A stretch of DNA of 31,949 nucleotides, from assembly GCA_049323615.1 (NCBI GenBank), contig JBMOPD010000075.1, forward strand, positions 1-31,949, in the 5' to 3' direction. The stretch comes from JBMOPD01 sp049323615 (GTDB taxonomy: Bacteria > Bacillota > Desulfotomaculia > Desulfotomaculales > Desulfocucumaceae). The position numbers and the translations under genes are program-made. Below are positions 6,233 through 13,595 of this stretch, piece by piece. The notes beneath the pieces are model-generated. The model was not told the origin of the DNA, did not search any database, and was given only the letters and a program-made list of their open reading frames with translations. How positions within the stretch are numbered: position 1 is the stretch's first letter; each line of letters opens with the position of its first letter.

Positions 6233-8395
6233 TTAACTCGTTCTTTTAACTTCATATACATCCTTTACCCTGTTTATCTTGGAAATAATATAGTCCAGCT
6301 GCTCCTTGCTCTTCATTTCCAGCACCATTTCAATCACTGCCGTATCCTTTCGCCCCCTGGCGTTTACCCAGTTGGCGCTTATTTTCATCTCCACCAGCAC
6401 GGCCAGTACATCACTCAGCAGCCCGGCCCGGTCGGAGGCCGATATCTCCAGTTTAACCTGGAAGGGAGTCTGAAAATCACTGTCCCAGGCCACCTCCACC
6501 AGCCTGTCACCCTCCCCGCGCTTGAAAAAATTAAGGTTTCGACAGTCGGCCCGGTGAATGGACACCCCCCTGCCCCTGGTAATGTAGCCCACAATCGGGT
6601 CCCCAGGAATGGGATTGCAGCAGTGGGACAGCCGGATCAGCAGGTTGTCGACGCCGCGCACCCTGATTCCCTGGGTGGGCCGGCCCCAGTCGGGCTTGGT
6701 CCGGGACTCATTTACCAGGGCCTGGTATTCTTTTGCCAGCATCTCTTTCTTATCCGGCTTGCTGCCTTCCTTCAGGCGGTTAATGATCAGGCCGGTGGTG
6801 ATGGAACCCTCTCCAATGGCGGCATATATGTCATCGACGGTCAGCAGGGTATAGCGCCGCCCGGCCTCCAGGAGCCGGTCGCCCTTGAGTATTTCCTGGT
6901 CCAGTCCCAGTCTTTTTGCTTCCCGCTCCAGCAGTTCCCGGCCCCTGGCAATATTTTCTTCCCGCTTCTCCTTTTTATACCACTGCCGGATGCGGTTCTT
7001 GGCCTGGGATGTCTTCACCAAGTTCAGCCAGTCCCGGCTCGGCCCGGCCGGGTGCTTCGAGGTGATGATCTCCACAATGTCCCCGTTTTTCAACTTATAG
7101 TCCAGGGGTACAATCCGCCCGTTCACCTTGGCCCCGACACAGCTGTGCCCCACCTGGGTGTGCACCCGGTAGGCAAAATCTATGGGCACCGACCCCGCCG
7201 GCAGCTCAAATACGTCGCCCTTGGGGGTAAATACAAATACGGCGTCGGCAAACAGATCAACCTTAAGGGACTCCATGAATTCCCTGGCGTCCCTCAGGTC
7301 GTGCTGCCACTCCAGCAGCTGGCGCAGCCAGGCAAGCTTTTTGTCAAAGTCCTTATCCCCCCGGCCGCCCTCTTTATACCGCCAGTGCGCGGCGATACCG
7401 TACTCAGCCGTGCGGTGCATCTCCCGGGTGCGTATCTGAATTTCCAGGGGTTCACCCTGGGGGCCCACCACAGAGGTATGCAGGGACTGGTACATATTTG
7501 TCTTGGGCATGGCTATATAATCCTTGAACCGCCCGGGGATCGGCTTCCAGAGGGTATGCACCGTACCCAGGGAGCCGTAACAGTCCCTCACCGAGTTGAC
7601 AATAATCCTGACCGCCATTACATCATAGATTTCACTGAGGTCCTTCTGCTGTTCCCTCATTTTTTCAAATATGCTGTACAGGTGCTTGGGGCGGCCCTGG
7701 ATATCGGCCTCAATGCCTATGGAGGAAATCTTTTCCTTTAGTATTTGAATGACACTCTTTATGAATTCTTCCCTTTTGACCCTGGTTTTGGCTATCCGGT
7801 CGGCCAGCTCATAGTATTTGTCCGGGTACAGGTGGCGAAAGGCGAGGTCTTCCAGCTCCCACTTCAGGTGGTAGATACCCAGCCGGTGGGCCAGGGGGGC
7901 ATATATTTCCAGGGTCTCCCTGGCTATTTCCTTCTGCTTGTCCTCATGCTGATATCTCAAAGTACGCAGGTTATGGAGACGGTCCGCCAGCTTGATCAGT
8001 ATAACCCGTATGTCCTTGGCCATGGCCAGGAACATTTTGCGCAGGTTTTCAGCCTGCTGTTCCTCTTTTGACTTGTATTCCAGCCGCCCCAGCTTGGTAA
8101 CTCCATCCACCAGAAGGGCCACTTCATCGCCAAACTCTTTCCTGATCTGGTCCAGGGTTGCGCCGGTGTCCTCCACCACATCATGAAGCAGCCCGGCCAG
8201 CAGGGTTTCCAGGTCCATTTCCAGTTCGGACAGAATTATGGCCACCGAAAGGGGGTGGGTAATATATTCCTCTCCGGAAATGCGCAGCTGTCCCCTGTGC
8301 GCTTCCTCGGCAAAATTGTAAGCGCGGCGAAGCAGGGACAGGTCAGCCCCCGGGTTGTAATGAATCAGTTTTTGAACCAGATCGTCCAGAGTCAT
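6233..8395 (-). CDS. relA: bifunctional (p)ppGpp synthetase/hydrolase (Rel)
   Basis: The stringent-response enzyme that makes and degrades (p)ppGpp; 720 residues, normal for the long RSH family. Order: a hydrolase HD domain with intact H71-D72 and E75-D76 (LLHDVVEDT), indicating an active hydrolase, then a synthetase domain (about 220-350). The synthetase has the substrate loop GRFKDYIAMPKTN, whose RFKD (RXKD) charge motif is that of bifunctional Rel/SpoT enzymes, and YQSLHTSV. A TGS domain (about 385-450) and a C-terminal ACT domain (about 645-715) follow. The ATG at 8395 is preceded by GGGGAAGATAGG. The apt gene often found beside recJ and rel is absent. Repeats lie in both flanking gaps. 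Confidence 0.96.
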   Translation of the reverse strand: MTLDDLVQKLIHYNPGADLSLLRRAYNFAEEAHRGQLRISGEEYITHPLSVAIILSELEMDLETLLAGLLHDVVEDTGATLDQIRKEFGDEVALLVDGVTKLGRLEYKSKEEQQAENLRKMFLAMAKDIRVILIKLADRLHNLRTLRYQHEDKQKEIARETLEIYAPLAHRLGIYHLKWELEDLAFRHLYPDKYYELADRIAKTRVKREEFIKSVIQILKEKISSIGIEADIQGRPKHLYSIFEKMREQQKDLSEIYDVMAVRIIVNSVRDCYGSLGTVHTLWKPIPGRFKDYIAMPKTNMYQSLHTSVVGPQGEPLEIQIRTREMHRTAEYGIAAHWRYKEGGRGDKDFDKKLAWLRQLLEWQHDLRDAREFMESLKVDLFADAVFVFTPKGDVFELPAGSVPIDFAYRVHTQVGHSCVGAKVNGRIVPLDYKLKNGDIVEIITSKHPAGPSRDWLNLVKTSQAKNRIRQWYKKEKREENIARGRELLEREAKRLGLDQEILKGDRLLEAGRRYTLLTVDDIYAAIGEGSITTGLIINRLKEGSKPDKKEMLAKEYQALVNESRTKPDWGRPTQGIRVRGVDNLLIRLSHCCNPIPGDPIVGYITRGRGVSIHRADCRNLNFFKRGEGDRLVEVAWDSDFQTPFQVKLEISASDRAGLLSDVLAVLVEMKISANWVNARGRKDTAVIEMVLEMKSKEQLDYIISKINRVKDVYEVKRTS

Positions 8396-8424
8396 AACCT
8401 ATCTTCCCCGGCCAGCTTATCCGT

Positions 8425-8513
8425 CAGAATTCAGAATCCAGAATTCAGAATACAGAAGGGAAATTTTTTTATAATTAACCTCCTGTCTTCTGACTCCTGT
8501 CTCCTGTATTCTT
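8425..8513. repeat. period-7 repeat array between recJ and rel
   Basis: Five tandem heptads on the plus strand, CAGAATT, CAGAATC, CAGAATT, CAGAATA, CAGAAGG (8425-8459), are separated by an AT-rich spacer from inverted heptads CTCCTGT, CTTCTGA, CTCCTGT, CTCCTGT (8479-8506). ATTCTTC then continues to 8513. AGAATACAG and CTGTATTCT can pair across the spacer. It fills nearly all of the recJ-rel gap, so it will form part of any recJ-rel transcript. Confidence 0.75.
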
Positions 8514-8514
8514 C

Positions 8515-11175
8515 TTACAAAGCTGCAGCAGTATCAGTATTAAAGCTTCTCCACCATTTCTCGGTAAACATTTTAATTTCCTGCCCGGTGCGGAACACCG
8601 CGGATTGGTTAAGGTCCCTTTTTTCATTTACAGGATTATGTACCACATGGTACCCGTTTCCCTCCTGACTGCAGCAGATCAGCCCCAGGTCGGCAAAAAC
8701 GGCCAGCCCGAAGGCCAGCGTGTGCAGGCCCGCCCTGGCCAGCCCGCGGTGGCGCATGAAATCAACCGCCCGTTTGGGATCAATATATCCCGACCCGCTT
8801 GCCCTGACCAGATTGTACAGTTCCACCAGGTGGTCGCGGCCCGGCGCCATCGATTCCAGGTATTCCAGGCCGGCAATGGTGTCCCTTCCCTTAAACAAAA
8901 TATGGCTTTCGGCCCCGGCCGGCAAAGCCGGCCCCAATTCTTCCGGACCGTACGGGGGCTCGAAAAAAACGGTCCGGCACGGCTTGAGGTTTAAACCATG
9001 GAAGGCCCTGTACGTGCAGACCAGGACCCTGATATTGCCGGCAGAAAAGGCCTCCTGCAAATCACGCGATTCTTCCGGAAGAACCCCGGAATGAAAAAAG
9101 ACTGCCGGAACACCGGAGCGGTTTAAAAAAATAGTTAATTCCACGGCCCGCCCCGGTGAATTAACCAGCACCAGGGTCTCCTTACGGCCGGAAACCAGGG
9201 CGTAAAGTCCGGCCGGCCTGTATTCAATGTGCTGTTCATTTAGCATACGCAGCCCGGCTGCCGTTTGTTTTTCAGGGACGGGCAGCCTTTTGCAAAAAAA
9301 TTGCAGGTAATGGCCGGGAAATTTAAAATTTGGCGAAATTTCCCCGTATCTTTGCAGCACTGCCGAAACAAACTCCGGCAAAAGGGCCAGAGGCCCCATT
9401 CTTTTCAAGGATTCCGCAGCGCCCCGGAAACCCATGGGGGAGGGCCGTTCAACTTCCCAGCCGGCGCCGGCCGGCCGGATGTCTTTAACCTCCAGCTGAA
9501 CCGATCGTCTCCCCCGCCACTGGTTGATGGAGGGCAGAAAGGCCACATCTACTTCTGAAGCGGCGGCTATCTCGTCCAGGCTGGAAGAAAACTTAAAAGC
9601 CACCCCGTCTAAAATGGCGCCGTTCTCTTTAAACAGCAGTTTCAGGTGTTCCCCGTTCCTGCCTATCTCCCGGTACGATAAAAGGGTCACCTCCCGGCAG
9701 GCCAGCACCGGCCCCGGGTTGCAGTGGCCAAAAGGAGCCAGCATCTGTATTTCCTCAACCAGTCCGTCGGTTATATCCTGCAAGGAAACAGTGGCATCCA
9801 GTTCCATGCCGGGTACAAAAGTTTCCCCGGTGAAAAATTTTGCCGCGTATTCGTTTAAGGCGGCGCGGAGCATATCTATTTTCTCTGCGGATATGGAAAA
9901 GCCGGCGGCCTGGGCATGTCCCCCGTATCTTATGAGTAAGTCCGCGCAGTGGCCAAGGGCATTGTACAGGTGAAAGCCCGGTATGCTGCGGCCGGAGCCC
10001 TTCCCCCCGGCGCCGTCCAGGGCGATCAGCAAAACAGGCCTGTAGTACCTGTCCGCCAGCCTGGAAGCTACAATTCCCACGACTCCCGGGTGCCACCCCG
10101 GTGAGGCAAGCACAATAACGCGCCCGGCCAGCATGGACGGGTCGGCATCCAGCATTCCCATTGCCTCCGCCAGGACCAGGCTTTCAATTCTTTGTCTTTC
10201 CTGGTTTCCCCTGTGCAGGAGGGCGGCCAGTTCATCTGCTTCGGCGGGGTCGCCGGTAAGCAGCAAATCCGCGGCCAGACTGGCATCGCCGACCCTTCCG
10301 GCGGCGTTCAGCCTCGGCGCCAGGGCAAATCCCACCTCCCTGGTTTCCAGCCGGTCCGGCTTAATCCCCGATACCGCCATAAGCGCCTTGATGCCGGGGC
10401 TGCCGGTGTTTGCCAGGGCGGGCAGCCCATGTTTGACGATAATCCTGTTTTCACCGGTAAGCGGAACGATATCGGCCACCGTTCCCAGGCAGGCCAGATC
10501 CAGGTATTCACTCCACTCCCCTCTTTCCCGGCCCCAGCCACCCAGAAGGGCCTGGGCCAGCTTCAGGGCAACCCCGACACCGGCCAGTTCTTTAAAAGGA
10601 TAGGGGCAGTCGGCCCGCTTCGGATTAACAACCGCCACCGTCACCGGGATCTCCCCGGGAGGCTCATGGTGGTCGGTAATAACTATATCCGGACCGTTCC
10701 CGGCCCGGTTCCGGGCAACCTCCTCCAGGGCGCTGATGCCGCAGTCCACTGTGACCACCAGGCTGTAGCCATCCTGCCCGGCCCTTTGCAGCGCTTCCAG
10801 GTGCAGCCCGTAGCCTTCTTCCATACGGTGGGGGACATAATATCCCACCTGCCCCCCCAAACTTCTCAATAACTTCACCACCAGGACGGTGGCAGTCACT
10901 CCATCGGCGTCATAGTCCCCGTAGACCAGTATTTTCTCTCCTTTATTCAGGGCTTCCCCAATCCTCCGGACGGCCTTATCCATGTCCGCCATGATGAAGG
11001 GGTCGTGCATACCGTCCAGGTCTCCCTCCAGGAACAGCCTGGCTTCCTCGACGGTGGTTATCCCCCTGTTGGCCAACAGCCTTGCCATAACAGGGGATAC
11101 CCTTAGTTCGTGCTGGAAGATATATATTAAAGCCGGATCCGCTGGCCGCATACGCCATATTTTACGCTTTTTCAT
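8515..11175 (-). CDS. recJ: single-stranded-DNA-specific exonuclease RecJ with long C-terminal helicase-like region
   Basis: 5'-3' ssDNA exonuclease of recombination and mismatch repair. Of 886 residues, the DHH phosphoesterase core has motif I VYGDYDADGV (85-94), motif III ITDHHEPPGE (DHH at 168-170) and a DHHA1-type region with RYGGHAQAAGF near 430. An OB domain follows. The protein is longer than E. coli RecJ (577) or B. subtilis RecJ (about 790). From about residue 650 it reads like a degenerate superfamily-2 helicase C-lobe: LVLVNSPGRAVELTIFL, VPAVFFHSG, SAGNIRVLVCTYRAFHGLNL. A winged-helix-like tail follows. This may be the Firmicute ssDNA-exonuclease C-terminal domain. Start ATG at 11175 follows GGGGGA; 34 upstream in-frame codons have no binding site. 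Confidence 0.93.
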   Translation of the reverse strand: MKKRKIWRMRPADPALIYIFQHELRVSPVMARLLANRGITTVEEARLFLEGDLDGMHDPFIMADMDKAVRRIGEALNKGEKILVYGDYDADGVTATVLVVKLLRSLGGQVGYYVPHRMEEGYGLHLEALQRAGQDGYSLVVTVDCGISALEEVARNRAGNGPDIVITDHHEPPGEIPVTVAVVNPKRADCPYPFKELAGVGVALKLAQALLGGWGRERGEWSEYLDLACLGTVADIVPLTGENRIIVKHGLPALANTGSPGIKALMAVSGIKPDRLETREVGFALAPRLNAAGRVGDASLAADLLLTGDPAEADELAALLHRGNQERQRIESLVLAEAMGMLDADPSMLAGRVIVLASPGWHPGVVGIVASRLADRYYRPVLLIALDGAGGKGSGRSIPGFHLYNALGHCADLLIRYGGHAQAAGFSISAEKIDMLRAALNEYAAKFFTGETFVPGMELDATVSLQDITDGLVEEIQMLAPFGHCNPGPVLACREVTLLSYREIGRNGEHLKLLFKENGAILDGVAFKFSSSLDEIAAASEVDVAFLPSINQWRGRRSVQLEVKDIRPAGAGWEVERPSPMGFRGAAESLKRMGPLALLPEFVSAVLQRYGEISPNFKFPGHYLQFFCKRLPVPEKQTAAGLRMLNEQHIEYRPAGLYALVSGRKETLVLVNSPGRAVELTIFLNRSGVPAVFFHSGVLPEESRDLQEAFSAGNIRVLVCTYRAFHGLNLKPCRTVFFEPPYGPEELGPALPAGAESHILFKGRDTIAGLEYLESMAPGRDHLVELYNLVRASGSGYIDPKRAVDFMRHRGLARAGLHTLAFGLAVFADLGLICCSQEGNGYHVVHNPVNEKRDLNQSAVFRTGQEIKMFTEKWWRSFNTDTAAAL

Positions 11176-11208
11176 TATTTCCCCCAAACATTTACTGCAT
11201 TGATTAAG

Positions 11209-11237
11209 ATTATATAAAAGGTTACCCGGAGAAGCAA
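11209..11237 (-). promoter_or_regulatory. promoter of recJ
   Basis: TTGCTT (11232-11237), 17 bases, perfect TATAAT (11209-11214) on the minus strand, 34 bases upstream of the recJ start codon. Confidence 0.75.
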
Positions 11238-11332
11238 CGAGTAAGATACATAAAAGAAGGGATTGGGGGAAGGACATATAAAGCAGGCCGGAGAATCTTA
11301 TTTTAAATTCCCGTATTTAGGGGTTGTTTCCG

Positions 11333-11695
11333 TTGACCAGGGAAAGGATAGCGCTGGGGCGGGCCGGTGAGGACGCCGCCGTTCATTACCTGCGGAAAAA
11401 GGGACTGCGGATAGTGCAGAGGAATTTTCGCTGCCGGCTGGGAGAACTGGATATTATTGCCCGGGACGGTTCCAGCCTGGTTTTTATCGAGGTCAGGACC
11501 GTGGCCGGGAGCGCTTTCGGAACCGCCCAGGAAAGCGTGGACAGGAAAAAGAGGATTAAGCTCAGGCAGGTAGCCATGTACTACATTCAGTCCGGGAATG
11601 TGGGCAATCTACCAATGCGTTTTGATGTCATCGCGGTTACCATAGATCGGGACAGCAAAGTTTTAAAGCTTGATCACATTGTAAACGCCTTTTGA
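11333..11695 (+). CDS. yraN: YraN family protein (UPF0102, nuclease-like fold)
   Basis: A 120-residue protein of the widely conserved YraN/UPF0102 family, which has an endonuclease-like alpha/beta fold and no proven function. Visible: LGRAGEDAAVHYLRKKGLRI, GELDIIARDGSSLVFIEVRTV (the D and ExR/K positions of PD-(D/E)XK-like folds), RFDVIAV and the typical ending LDHIVNAF. Most relatives have EVK where this has EVR. TTG at 11333 is preferred because AGGGG lies 9 bases upstream; a TTG at 11324 touches that AGGGG. In many genomes yraN lies next to rnhB and comM; here comM is about 14 kb away. A detached second copy of its 3' end lies at 12352-12405. Confidence 0.88.
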   Translation: MTRERIALGRAGEDAAVHYLRKKGLRIVQRNFRCRLGELDIIARDGSSLVFIEVRTVAGSAFGTAQESVDRKKRIKLRQVAMYYIQSGNVGNLPMRFDVIAVTIDRDSKVLKLDHIVNAF

Positions 11696-11731
11696 TTATT
11701 AAAAGGGGAAAAAACTCTTATCACTTCCTTC

Positions 11732-12256
11732 TCACTTAGCCTCTTCATACCTGGCCAGAACAAAGAGAAGATCAGCCACCCTGTTAAGATAACTTAAAAT
11801 TTTTTGGTTGGGAAGCAGCCCTTCTTCCTTTAGCTGTACAGCCCTTCTTTCCGCCCGGCGTACAATGGTGCGCGCCACATCTATGGCGGCGGATGCCGTA
11901 GAGCCTCCGGGAATGACAAACTGATCGGGCATTTTAATCTCCTTTTCAAACTCTTCAATCAGCCGGGCAAGACGTTCCACCATCTCTTTTTGTACAATCT
12001 GTCCCCTGAAACTATATTCGGCGTAATGTTCCCGTGGAACGGCCAGTTCGGCGGCCGGAACAAACAGTTCTTTCTGAACGTCGAACAGAATGTCCCGCAC
12101 CTTCTTTTTTTTACTTAGAGAACGTGCCAGGCCTATTGCCGAAACCGCTTCATCAACAGTACCGTAAAACTCACAGCGCAGGCTGGCCTTGGAGGTCCTT
12201 TGGCCGTACAAAAGGCTGGTTTCCCCCTGGTCTCCTCTCTTATTAAATGTCTTCAA
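11732..12256 (-). CDS. pduO: ATP:cob(I)alamin adenosyltransferase, PduO type
   Basis: Transfers the adenosyl group of ATP to reduced cobalamin, making adenosylcobalamin. Of 174 residues: N-terminal KRGDQGETSLLYGQR (ATP phosphate loop of the PduO type), FYGTVDE, PGGSTASAAIDVARTIVRRAER (central ATP site) and LNRVADLLFVLAR near the end. It lacks the Walker A motif of CobA-type enzymes. TTG start at 12256; AGGGG is 7 bases upstream. It stands alone on the minus strand between yraN and a detached yraN tail, with its own strong promoter. A likely client is a methylmalonyl-CoA or other B12 mutase elsewhere. Confidence 0.93.
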   Translation of the reverse strand: MKTFNKRGDQGETSLLYGQRTSKASLRCEFYGTVDEAVSAIGLARSLSKKKKVRDILFDVQKELFVPAAELAVPREHYAEYSFRGQIVQKEMVERLARLIEEFEKEIKMPDQFVIPGGSTASAAIDVARTIVRRAERRAVQLKEEGLLPNQKILSYLNRVADLLFVLARYEEAK

Positions 12257-12297
12257 AACCTCACCCCTGGATTTTTCTCTTTACGTCTGTATCAGAA

Positions 12298-12325
12298 ATT
12301 ATACCACCTGGTACAGAAGGTTCAA
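12298..12325 (-). promoter_or_regulatory. promoter of the adenosyltransferase with overlapping inverted repeat
   Basis: TTGAAC (12320-12325), 16-base spacer, perfect TATAAT (12298-12303). Within it lies the inverted repeat TACCA-GG-TGGTA (12301-12312), overlapping the -10 box and spacer, which is a position suited to a repressor site. Confidence 0.7.
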
Positions 12326-12351
12326 GAATTTTATCAAAAAAGCGTCGTGCA

Positions 12352-12405
12352 ATGGATCCAAACGGCAGGCTTGTACACCTTGATCACACCGTCAATGCCT
12401 TTTAA
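12352..12405 (+). pseudogene. detached 3' fragment of a second yraN copy
   Basis: Reads MDPNGRLVHLDHTVNAF and stop in one frame, against IDRDSKVLKLDHIVNAF and stop in the intact yraN at 11640-11695. By hand the two DNA stretches align without gaps, about 38 of 54 bases identical, including runs CTTGATCACA and GCCTTTT. No YraN-like sequence is visible upstream of 12352. The two copies bracket the adenosyltransferase gene. It looks like a relic of a tandem copy or of a recombination that brought the gene in. Confidence 0.6.
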
Positions 12406-12430
12406 TGAGAGGTGAGAACTGCACCTCTCA
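12406..12430. terminator. hairpin after the yraN fragment
   Basis: Perfect 9-bp stem TGAGAGGTG/CACCTCTCA with a 7-base loop. There is no long T run on either strand, so termination is uncertain. It lies between the yraN relic and the stop of the minus-strand gene at 12433. Confidence 0.45.
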
Positions 12431-12432
12431 CT

Positions 12433-12759
12433 TCAGGGTCTGGGGACCAGTTCAATAAATTTGACAAGCCCGAAAATACCGGTGCTGACCAGACCGGCCA
12501 CCCCTATAATGATGGCGATGGCTGTTCTCAGTATCCATTTGTTCTGGTCATCCTGTCTTTTGTCCATTCTGGCCATCATGTTGTCCATACGGTTGCTTAT
12601 AGACATGTATTCCCTGTGTGTCTGGTCGCTCTGGTGATAAACCTTGTTCATAGCCTCATGGATGGCGACGGATATCCTGTCCTCAGACTTTCTGATCTCA
12701 TCCTTCATATCTTTTATATGGATTTCAAGATTATCAAAATACTTCTGCTGCCAGTCCAT
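12433..12759 (-). CDS. small coiled-coil protein with C-terminal membrane anchor (XhlA-like architecture)
   Basis: A protein of 108 residues that I cannot assign to a named family with confidence. Residues 1-75 are highly charged and helical with heptad-like spacing (MKDEIRKSEDRISVAIHEAMNKV, given here as its general character), and MDKRQDDQNKW precedes a single membrane segment (about 76-100: ILRTAIAIIIGVAGLVSTGI). The layout, a soluble coiled coil followed by a W-x-x-R tryptophan junction and a C-terminal membrane helix, resembles XhlA-type phage hemolysin proteins, but no holin or endolysin gene is near. ATG at 12759 follows AGGTGA at good spacing; the reading frame continues 26 codons upstream without a binding site. 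Probably monocistronic. Confidence 0.65.
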   Translation of the reverse strand: MDWQQKYFDNLEIHIKDMKDEIRKSEDRISVAIHEAMNKVYHQSDQTHREYMSISNRMDNMMARMDKRQDDQNKWILRTAIAIIIGVAGLVSTGIFGLVKFIELVPRP

Positions 12760-13037
12760 AGTGTCACCTGCTCTCCCCACCTTGACAAAATCTTGAGCTG
12801 TCTCGGATAAAAGAGTAGTAGAAAACGTCATGATCATACACCTTGATATCCTTTTTTACAATGTATTCCAGAAGAATGAAAATAGTGATTCGGGAAGTTA
12901 TTGCCATAATATGGATTTTGAAATAAGAAAATAGTCTCATAAAAAATGGGCATATGATTCTATTTACGGGAGACTTTTTTCCGGAAAAAATAAAAAAAAG
13001 GTTCCCACCGGATTAAATTGAAATTAAGGTGTTTTTT

Positions 13038-13241
13038 ATGACGGTAAATTTTTTAAGGTCAAAACTCATTTCCATAGGCTACCATCCCATTGAAGTCGAG
13101 TACACCCTGAGCGAGGTATTGCAGCACAAAAAGCCGGACCTGCTAAATGAGTCCGACCTTAAATTATTGATCACCATGCTTGAAGAAAGGATGCAGCTGG
13201 AAAGAGCCAAAGCATCCAAATTCAAACAAAATGATTCATGA
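13038..13241 (+). CDS. hypothetical small protein, 67 residues
   Basis: Not recognised. It is a charged, mostly helical protein without membrane segments or cysteines. The first half, FLRSKLISIGYHPIEVEYTL, reads like a helix-turn-helix-sized pair of helices, and the second half is acidic then basic. ATG at 13038 follows AAGGTG at 6 bases; a GTG at 13029 in the same frame overlaps the binding site. A strong terminator follows 22 bases after the stop, supporting a real, separately transcribed gene. Confidence 0.6.
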   Translation: MTVNFLRSKLISIGYHPIEVEYTLSEVLQHKKPDLLNESDLKLLITMLEERMQLERAKASKFKQNDS

Positions 13242-13262
13242 TTGGCACGATATAAGACAGTA

Positions 13263-13292
13263 CCCCGGCATGACGGCAGGCCGGGGTTTTTA
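13263..13292 (+). terminator. intrinsic terminator after the 67-residue gene
   Basis: CCCCGGC (13263-13269) pairs with GCCGGGG (13280-13286) around a 10-base loop, followed by TTTTTAGTTT. Confidence 0.85.
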
Positions 13293-13595
13293 GTTTGCGC
13301 CCGGATTCCCTTCCCATAATCAAAATTATTTTCCGCGATCAAGCCGGGCCGGCAGGCCCTGACAGGCGGTATACGGGTCTTTTTCAGCGGGGCGTAAAAT
13401 ATACTTTATATAAACCGTACAACCAGCCCTCCACCCACTTTATGGCTGCGGGTTTTAGGTCGTGTGATAAACCTTGAGTTCATTTCTATTGACAACTATC
13501 AAAGCTTAAACTATTTTTTAATTATGCCTGTCAGGTCAACCGGGGGAATATCCCGGCAAAAGGTATTAACTTTTAACGTGGAGATGATAAAACAG
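13293..13595 (+). other. non-coding region upstream of ddl
   Basis: About 300 bases with no supported gene. It holds the ddl promoter (13489-13517) and, in the leader, a short hairpin CCGGG/CCCGG near 13540-13557. An open frame continues upstream of ddl from 13464 but shows no binding site and no family resemblance. Confidence 0.6.
13489..13517 (+). promoter_or_regulatory. promoter of ddl
   Basis: Perfect TTGACA (13489-13494), 17 bases, TATTTT (13512-13517). Predicted start near 13524, giving a leader of about 70 bases. Confidence 0.75.

Noticed and set aside
12782..12811. TTGACA with GATAAA 18 bases downstream on the plus strand
   Set aside because: Lies within the upstream frame of the minus-strand gene and 220 bases from the next plus-strand gene; weak -10.
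13464..13595. N-terminal extension of ddl by 44 codons
   Set aside because: The promoter at 13489-13517 lies inside it, and the Ddl fold begins right after the chosen start.
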